The position numbers were made by a program, and so were the translations under genes. Under the pieces are notes generated by a model. It did no database searches. It saw only the letters and a list, made by a program, of their open reading frames with translations, and was not told the origin of the DNA. Below, piece by piece: positions 55,681 through 64,000 of a DNA stretch of 64,000 bases. Positions within the stretch are counted from its first letter, which is position 1, and every line of letters begins with the position of its first letter. Origin of the DNA: Luscinia megarhynchos (Eukaryota; Chordata; Aves; Passeriformes; Turdidae); NCBI GenBank assembly GCA_034336665.1, contig CM067570.1:17932502-17996501 (forward strand), in the 5' to 3' direction.

Positions 55681-55967
55681 GATTTAGTTTGTATAAGATC
55701 TGTAAGGGATACAGTAGGGAAATTGTGGAGACCATTGTCTGTACCTCTCCCTTACAATGAATATAAACACTTGTTCTAAATAAAGGAGAGCTTGAATGAC
55801 TTCTTGTTGCATATGACTTTCTGATTTTGTGGGTCTGAACACTGAAGGAAAGCCTGTTCTCCAGCTTCTATTGCTCATTAACTTCACCAAAAATTATTAT
55901 CTATTCCCAATGATGCAAAATAAAGCAGACTGTGTCACTGCTTTGAAAATCGTTCCTAGCCTAAGGC

Positions 55968-57000
55968 TTAACAGTTTGTATAAGAAGTGAGGCTTTTTGG
56001 TTTTAATGACAACTTTGGGATTCTTCCAGAACCTCTCTTCAGAAGCTGATCTGTCTGAAAAGAGCTCTTTCTGCCCAGTGACAATTTTTTTGGTCTTTTC
56101 TTGTTTGACATGTCTTGAGAAAGCTGTTTTAAATTAGTTCCTGGTTGTTGCTTTTGACTACCCTGCTTTTCACTGCCAACCCTGACGTTCTGTTGGTATG
56201 GCTCCTTCAAAGTTTGTGATTCTGCTAAGCATTTTCTTGCAGGCCTGCTGCTGCACTGAAGGTGATTAAAAAGGCATTTGCAAGTCAGGCAATCCATTTA
56301 ATGTCTCTCTGCAGCTACAACTTTTGAAGTAATGCTTACGGTGTTTTTAACAGTAGAGCCAGTAGCCAGTAGAACTTGTGTCTGCAAAACACGTAAAGAG
56401 AAATTCAGTCATCCTGCATTTTACTGAGGCTTCCACCTTGCTGAAATGGGCATTCTAGCACTGTGGGGTATTTGAATTTATGAGCTTTAGAGTACAGTCA
56501 GCTCTGTGCACTGGAAATCCAAAGCACTGATCTCTTTTTTTTTAATGGGTGAACTCTTAATGTAGTAGGATTTTCTCTTCTACCAGTGACAGACATGTAC
56601 TTGTTTATTGTAGTTAGGAGCAGTTCCTAAGAAAATGAGTAACTTGGGTACTGAAAATGTTGACACCTGCATCTTTCAGAGATACAACGTAATGAACAAG
56701 CTATAAAATAGTATTGGGAGGATAGCACTGAACCAGAGCCTGCCATTTCTCCTGGTTGATATTGGATGAAATGGGGCATAACACTCTAATATTGGGCCAC
56801 TCACTTGTGTGTAGGGATAACTGGACTTTCTTGTTCACAAGATTGATTTGGAAATAGGGACTTGACTCTTGTTCCCTGCCAAGTGAGTGTTCTCTTTTAG
56901 AATGCTTTTGCAGATCAGTATGTGAAGACACAGGTCGATTTTTGCAGAACACTGCTTTCTTTCGTGCAGCTGAAGTTCCTCTCACTTGGAAGGAGGACAT
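55968..57000 (-). pseudogene. Two coding-looking minus-strand frames, possible decayed gene copy
   Basis: Minus-strand frames at 57000-56701 (99 aa, from MSSFQVRGTSAARKKAVF) and 56297-55968 (109 aa, including NKKRPKKLSLGRKSSFQ) are rich in K, S and Q, with varied codons and a protein-like look. They lie in different frames, separated by 400 nt with stops. On the minus strand a TTTTGCAG acceptor-like and an ACC|GTAAGC donor-like site occur between them. I recognise no family. Chance open frames remain possible. Confidence 0.2.
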
Positions 57001-59879
57001 TTTAATTTATCAGCAAAATTATGTACGTTTTGAATTCCACCTTAGCTATGACAGAGCAAAAAGGTAAATAATGATGTTTCATTTTACAAGGAGAAAAATT
57101 AGGCAGAGTCTGAATTTCTGAAAAAGTAAGTGATCTTTCATATAATTTCCCCTCCTTTTTATTTTAACAACTCTACCACTTATAAGCTTTAAATTTGCTA
57201 ACTATTCATTCAGTAGCTAAACTTAATGCCCTACTCATCTTTTGTAATTAAAGATTTTTAATCTTTATGTGATGCATAACTTACGTTTGTTTCCTGTGCA
57301 ATGGTGATTTTTCTTTAAAGAGCCAATTATGTTATTAAAACCAAACACACTAGGACAAAACCATGCATGGAACAGGCATGAGAATGGCTCCAAGGAAGTG
57401 GTTATATTGAAAGGCTGGTAGTACTTGTTAGTCACATATCCTCCTGAACTGGACACGATTTCCTTGGATGCTCTTTCCTTGTCTGTTTTGGTGAGCTGTG
57501 CATCAGTGGCACTGGGGAAAAACAGTGAATAGTATTCAAAGCAACAGTGCATGGCCTTTCTTAAAAGCATGCATGGGGTAAAGGAGGAGCTCCTTCAGTG
57601 ACTTTTGGATTTAAAGTTTGCTCAAATGTATTTAAAAATTTAATACTTTTATTGGGAGAAATGTACAACAAGGTTAATATGTTATGGAAAAAAAAGTTTT
57701 GTCTGTATAATGTGCTTGAGGAGCTGATTCACCATTTGATAACTCTTTTGATCACTGGTTGGCACATGGTTACATGTAGTATATGGCACAAAATCCAAAA
57801 TTTAACATAGGAGAAGGGTGACTTTTAGATATCAGTGTAGCCTTGCTAATCTTGAACTGACTGTGGGCAGCTCTACAATCGCCAATAAAAGTAAAAGGCT
57901 AATATCAATATGAATATGACCAATAGGTGAGGCTGAAGATAGGGTAGCTGTGGACTCGTGAATGAAGCTGGTCAGGGTAGAGAGAACAGAAACTCGTCAG
58001 GAAAGACCAAATTAGGAGAATTAGATCACTGTGCATGTGGTTGGAACTAGGATGATAATACTTAGGGCAAAATGTATCTAAATCTAGTTAATTTTTAATT
58101 TTACTCTTGAAAAAAATGAGAGATGCCCACAGTTGGGATAAGCATCAAACGTTTGGAGGAAATGTATTTGGGTATTATCCCTGTTCCTAATGTTTTTCCA
58201 CCTCTCCTGTTTGTAACTAATTGTGATATAGCTGCTTAAGCTCATAATATTTGGTTTCATATGTACATTTATGTTTTTCTACATTTTATTAACCTTAAAA
58301 GTTTCATCAAGTCAGTGCATTAGTAGAAGAGGAGGAATATAAATAAAAGAAGAAACTCTTGCCTGTAAAATAATCAGAAAAAAAATGCTTATTAAACTTT
58401 CAGGTACTTGGGTGTGTTGACTAAGTAAAATCTTGTAAGGTGCCTGTGTCATAGCAGTGAGAAGTGAGGTTCCTCCCTGACCTGGCTGTCAGTCTGTGTC
58501 TGTGTTCCTTTCAAAAGGGGATAGTATACCTCCTCTTTTCCCTTACTGTGCTATGCCACCATCACTGGAGCAGATGAAGCTGAAAGCCAAGAACTTCTAT
58601 TTACCACTAAAAAAAACTGGGTGAATAAACTTTTTCAGGTTTGTTTAATTTTGCATTTCAGTTATGAAGCATAGATTAGGTTCAAAAGAAGCTTGTTTTT
58701 GATGTCTGATGTTTTAGGCTTTTGTACTGTTATTTAGTCACATAGTCTTGTTGCTACCTGACAAGCCAGGTTCCTCCCACTTCCAGTATCTTTGCACAGA
58801 CATAGGATGCTGAGAAATGAGGTGTTACAATACCTGTCTGCATTCAGGAGATCTAGTAGATCAAACGTGTGGAACATGGCATGGCTTCCTGGGATCCTCA
58901 CTGGCAGAACCATGAATAAAGGTCTTATCTCTACATCTGTCGTGAGAAATTTGTTTCCGTATCCAAGGAACAATCTTTCAGAAGAGTGATTTTGCTGTGG
59001 GAGACCTGGCCTCTTACAACAGGTCAGGTGATGGCTCTTCTGCTCCTGAGCTGGCCAGTAGCCACAGCTTGCCTTAAGCAAATGCCTTACCTGCAGTCTA
59101 GCCTGGTGAACTGACTGGTGACTGTCTAAAACGTGTGCCTGGAGCGTTCTCTAGACATCAAGCTCCACCTGTGTCTTCACGAAGGATGTTAGAGCTGCTC
59201 TTGCACTTGGCAGGAGAGATCTACAGGAACTGGTTTTAGTGAAGGACTGTGTGATAAGCTCTCATAAAATTACATAACCTGAGGATAACTGCTGGGATCC
59301 AGTGCTGTGAGTGCCTGTGTGGTGTATCAAGTGGAGATAGAGATGTCAGTCACCACTAATCAGAGTTCTTTGAGATTTGTACATCTACAAGACCATTTTG
59401 TCCTCAGCCATTGCTTACCTTCTCTCCTACTTGGAAAGATTTGCATTTCAGGAGGAACCAAGATGGTGAAGAAGGTGCTATCCAGTACCCCAGCCTGAAG
59501 GTTTGTTTAGGAAGGAGGTGATCCTCTCAAACTATTTCATACAAGGATTACTAAAAGAAATGTCATTCTTTGTAGAGTTAAAGAAAATGGAAGTAAATAT
59601 TTTGGTAGCAGTAGACATAATCAGGGAAAGGAAAAGCAAAGGAAGTTGTTGCAGAAATCTGCTTTCTGGTGAAGCTTTTCTTTTTTCCAGTTTGATAGCT
59701 CTGGAGAAAAAATATGAATGTGTTTTGTATGGAGTATCAAGTATACGTAACTTAAAAAAAAGGAGAAATAGCCAAACAAATACAAGTATAAAAAGTAATT
59801 CCTTTAGTCACAGCAGGGACTGGGTACAAACCTGGATTCGGTTTCCCTTTCTCCATCTCTGTGTATATGTGGTTAATTA
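57001..59879. other. Non-coding, no gene recognised
   Basis: AT-rich sequence with several isolated frames of 100-125 codons at 57265-59880 on either strand. None has splice context or similarity I recognise. Confidence 0.45.
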
Positions 59880-60240
59880 GTCCAATAATGGCACTTTGGA
59901 GCTGGAAGGCACTGCTAGGATTTAGCAGGTGCTGGCTCTGGAGAGGGCCGGTCATGTCCAGGTGCTCTGCCAGGGAGCAGCCAGTGCAGCAGGTGGCTTG
60001 GAAGGAGCAGGTGAGCCAGGAGCCGAGGCAGCCCGGCCTGGGGCTGGCTGCCAGGCGGGTCTGGCTCCCTCGGGGCAGGGGCCGGGTCCCGGCAGGGCTG
60101 CAGCAGTGCGAGCACAGCTCCAGCCCGGACCGAGGGCAAGGGTCCTGCCAGAGGCGGGGGGCAGGGGCCACTGGCTGTGCTCTCCGTAGATGGCTGTGAG
60201 GCCAGGCAGCCAAATGCCCCCACCTGCACAGGAGAATGTC
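59880..60240. promoter_or_regulatory. Isolated GC-rich, CpG-containing patch
   Basis: About 360 bp of GC-rich DNA with clustered CpGs (e.g. 'gggccgggtcccggcagg') inside AT-rich surroundings, 13 kb downstream of the CpG island. It could be an alternative promoter, an enhancer or an unrecognised repeat. No matching repeat family came to mind. Confidence 0.3.
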
Positions 60241-63200
60241 CTCAGCACCCTGCAGAAATGAATTTCATATATTTGAAATGCATTTATCATGCAAACGACT
60301 TTACATCAATTCTTGATGTGCAAATTGGGGCAAGTTTCACAATGTCTGTCTGATGTTACAGAGAAATCTGAGGAAACTGGCAAGGTTTGGTTCTGGAGAT
60401 TGCACAAACCCCACTGCTAGGGAGGCTTGTGTGTGCAGCCCTTGTGGAGTGTGGGGGAAGCAGCACCTACTTAATGCTAATCAGTTTTTGTGTTTTAATT
60501 TAGAAACGCTGTTTGTCTGTCCTAAGAGTTGCTTAATTCTGTGACTGTTCTAGAGCTTTTGGGGTTCTTGTTGGTAATACTTGCCTATTTTCATAGTAGA
60601 TTTTGCAAGGCATTCTGATTTACTTGTTTGTACTGCTCATTTTTCTGACTAGCTATTCTGATAGCATTTTGGGGGTGGAACAATGCTGCACCTTGCATCT
60701 ATATTTTAAAAAATGTTTATTAAATCTAAATTCTGAATGTCTGTTCATTTCTCTCAGCAATCGGTCTGGTTGAAAGGAGAAGTGTTGGTGCTCAACTCCG
60801 AACTTCTTTCTGCAGATCAAAAAGAAAATAAATTGGAGGTCTTCCAGCCAATTGCTTATCGGGGCAAAGTGTCTGTTTAGGTGTTCCTCAGTATTCCTTT
60901 TTTTCCCACTAAAGAAAACTGTATTTATTTTTTTTATTTGAAACCTAATAGTTTTTTAATGTTTGCAAGAAGGGTTTTCCATTTTTCTAGGCATCTAAGA
61001 AGAGGTTTTATGTTAAACTGAGGTAATTTGGTTAAAAAGACATCTACTTTACTTGTAAAGACAGAGCCTGAATGTTATGCATAGGATCTGCTGGCAGTTT
61101 GTTGTGATAAGACTGACAGCTAATTTTTTCAGAAGCTAAATCAGCTATTACTTTGTAGTGAAAGTATGCTAATTGGTATAGTCTTGCTGTGGTTAAAGAT
61201 CAATAATTCATTGAAGAGAACAGATGCTCATATTTAAAGGAATTCACAGTTAATTTTATTGGAAAGCTATAGCTGAAGATTAAAATTAGTAAACACAAAG
61301 GTATTTGTCAGCTTCTGCTGCTTAATGTTTTTCTTTAAAGGGGAAATCCTGGAGTACAAATGCTTTGATATGGCAGTAAATGATATCTTAGCTAAGAAGA
61401 CTCATGTTTGATTTTGATTTTAAATGTAATTAAACTGTCATAAACTATATGTGATGCTTTTGTCTTCAACTGAGCTGATACCTGATTTATATAGAGAGGT
61501 AGAAAATAAAAATTCTCTGTTCTTGGCAAATATTTTTTAAAACTAGATTTAAGAGACTACAAAGAAACTAGGAGTATATTTATTGAAAATTTTTCACCTA
61601 GTCATTCTCTGCATTTAAATTCTTATTTAGGTAGAAAGTTTTGTGTGAAGTTCATGCACTGAACTTTGGCTATGTGTTATAAATATAGTAAAATAAGTGT
61701 ACACACATGAGTTATACAGGTAGAGTTTTACACAGCTAGCATACAAGTAAAAGTATCTACTAATTATTAATTTTGAGGTATTTTATAAATACTGCCTCAA
61801 ACTGAAAGAAATATATTTTGTAGGAAATTCTTGGCATCTCTCTGAATTATTCTAATTTGCATTGAGATTTCAGTTCCTGGTTTGCATAAAAGCACCACTG
61901 TTATTTTGATAATCACAAGCTTTCCTAAATACACAGCAGCACTCTTCACTGAAGATCTGGGTAGCTGAGTCAGTCTCAAAGAATGTATACAGGCAGTAAC
62001 TGTTCCTACAGCTGTTTGCTTGTTTTTTCCTTACAAAAAGGAGCTGAAAGGGAGAATTCCTATTCAGTAGTGGAGCTGAAGGTTTATTAATAGACTTTTT
62101 TTTTTTCTTGTCTTTAAATTTTGTCATTACCTTTTAGTACTGAGTGTCCTCACTGACTACTAAGTAGCTTATTAAAGCTGGTTTTAGATGTGCTTTTTTG
62201 TTCTGTTTTCTTCTTGCTGTTTTCCCATTTTGCTAGCATGCAGATGGGGGTGGGGAGTGGGAAATAAGGGAGAGAGCATGTTCCAGAGGATGCCAGGATG
62301 ACTTCAGTTATTGGATGGCTGCTGTCTGATGGATGGAAAAAGGGGGAGTAAACCTTTCATTCTGCACTGACAGAGCTGAAACACAGAAACCCGATTTACA
62401 GGTAAGGGTGGGAAAAATTCCTGTTATGAATAGTTATTCTTGATCCTTGCCACAACATTTCTTAGATATAAAAATGCATGTGCAAGCATCTTGCCTGTTC
62501 CTCACGAACGACTCTGAAGCAGCTTTTCCCGTTATTATTTCTCCTGCCCTTGGAGGTTTCAACGGATGTGAGATCCATAAACAGCGAAATCATAGGCATG
62601 CCTGATGCTGGCAGCTTTCTCATGTGACAGGATACGCATTGCATCTCATTGATGCCGAAGTTGCTCAGTAAGCTGTGGGAAGAGAGGTCATTTTGTGTGA
62701 TGGAAATAGTCACTGTTGAAAATACAGTGTATGCTACCAACAGGAAGAGAGTGCTGGAAGATCTAAAAATGCCTTCTTTGGTTTTAGACAGGAAAATTAA
62801 CTGCTTCTGAAACTGTCTTATTTAGTGGTGAACAAACAGTAAGAATGGCTCCTCAGAACTAGTGAAAGGGATTTTGTAGATTTTTTTTCCCATTGTTTTT
62901 AGGTTTGGAATGAATGTTGTTGATAAGTCAGGTATTAAATATGTCATGAAGGAAAAAATATGCATATAATTATGTGTATGAGACAGATAAACTTTGTATC
63001 ACCTTCAGCCTTTACATATGAATTTTAATAAATTGTTGAAATAGCTTGCTTCTGCAGAGTTTGTGTTAGCAGCAGCTGTTAGTTCACACAGTCTGGAGAT
63101 GGCAAGCAGCAAATTGCTTTGTACAGAAAGTAGATTTGTTTATCAAGTCACATGATATGAGAATATAGGACTACAGGCAGAAGTCCTGGCCCCACTGAAA

Positions 63201-64000
63201 TAATAGGACATTTTGATTTTCACCTCACTAGGGCAAGGATTTCAAGGAGTCAGCTCTCTTTTGACTTACCTCTACATTTTACATGTAGGAAATAATTGTT
63301 ATACAGAACCCTATTTTGCTGGTTTGAAGCAAAAATATAAATTGATGTAAATAAATCGTGATTATAATTGTTTTGAGTGTATGTATATATATATTTATGA
63401 AATATATATTTATAAAGCAAAAAGGGTGGAATTTAGTTTTAATTGATTTCAAAGATTAAAATCAATAAATGCATGAGGCCATTTTTGTTGTATTCACTGA
63501 GAGAATGCCCTTAAAGCAGTCCTACAATTACAAAAAATTTGTGCCATAAAGAAAAACTGGAACAAGTCAACAGAACTCTTATGAGTGCTAAAAAGGACTG
63601 GAAGAAGCTTTGTCCACTGTCCACTTACTTATGTACCTTGCCATTGGGAGTGGTGTCTTTTCCCCCTAGCTTTCTGTTTCTTCAGAAAATGGAGCCTGGT
63701 GTGTTTGCTAAAAAAAATTGAGAAATCAGTAATTTGCAGCAAATGTCAGTCATACACAAAATTATTCTGAAAGGCTTGTGAGCTGTATCTTTTGTTTGAT
63801 TGGTTTGTTTTTGTTATGCTGGAATATAAACATTGGTAAATAACACTGAAAAATAGTGGAGTTGTATCCTAACATTTGTTATTTGTAGGTACTGGATATG
63901 TATCTGAAAGCAAAAGCTCAGCTGTTAAATTACAATCTCAAATCCATGTATTCAAATCACTATCCCCCATCAAATGAGAAATCTGACTCAGAAGTGCTCC
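60241..64000. other. Non-coding to window end
   Basis: AT-rich, with a TA-rich simple repeat at about 63378-63415 and T runs near 62096-62107. A 112-nt open stretch after a TTTGTAG at the right edge (63889-64000) is noted under findings. Nothing else was recognised. Confidence 0.5.

Noticed and set aside
59503..59880. 125-codon plus-strand frame
   Set aside because: It has no splice context and no recognisable motif. Frames of this length occur by chance in a 64-kb window.

Overview
This is nuclear DNA from a vertebrate, most likely a bird. Spliced exons with GT-AG (and one AT-AC) introns rule out a prokaryote. Truncated CR1 LINE copies with typical avian 3' ends, plus long terminal repeats resembling avian ERVL and ERVK families, point to a bird, possibly a songbird. 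The order of the two genes matches the amniote chromosome segment SCN2A - CSRNP3.

Positions 750-43027 (+ strand) hold the 3' four fifths of a voltage-gated sodium channel alpha-subunit gene. There are 21 coding exons, equivalent to exons 7-27 of mammalian SCN2A, running from the end of domain I S4-S5 to the stop codon. The C-terminal tail ([12 protein letters not shown]..., PPSYDSVTK, ending [10 protein letters not shown]) is Nav1.2-type, not Nav1.1 (ends DEKAKGK) or Nav1.3. The 5' exons (N-terminus and most of domain I S1-S4, including the alternative neonatal/adult exon) lie upstream of the window. The DEKA selectivity filter, the IFM inactivation particle, the domain II-IV S4 arginines, the ankyrin-binding motif, the IQ motif and the PPSY motif are all present. 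One exon is abnormal: just after the acceptor of the first exon an extra A breaks every reading frame, which suggests an assembly error or a real lesion. Intron 24 is an AT-AC intron. Exon 12 has two in-frame alternative donors 33 nt apart.

Positions 43028 to about 45170 are the SCN2A 3' UTR with an AATAAA near its end. About 1.2 kb of unremarkable sequence follows, then a strong CpG island (about 46380-47160). It is probably the promoter and first exon of the next gene, CSRNP3 by synteny, transcribed in the same direction. No CSRNP3 coding exon that I can recognise lies in the window, so 47.2-64.0 kb is best read as its first intron or upstream region. That stretch carries an ERVK-like LTR, a second LTR-like block, an isolated GC-rich patch at 59.9-60.2 kb, and two coding-looking but unidentified minus-strand open frames near 56-57 kb.

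Introns hold three CR1 fragments, one full-length-looking solo ERVL-type LTR, a pyrimidine-rich tract and several microsatellites. I found no tRNA, rRNA, CRISPR array or unmistakably new gene system.
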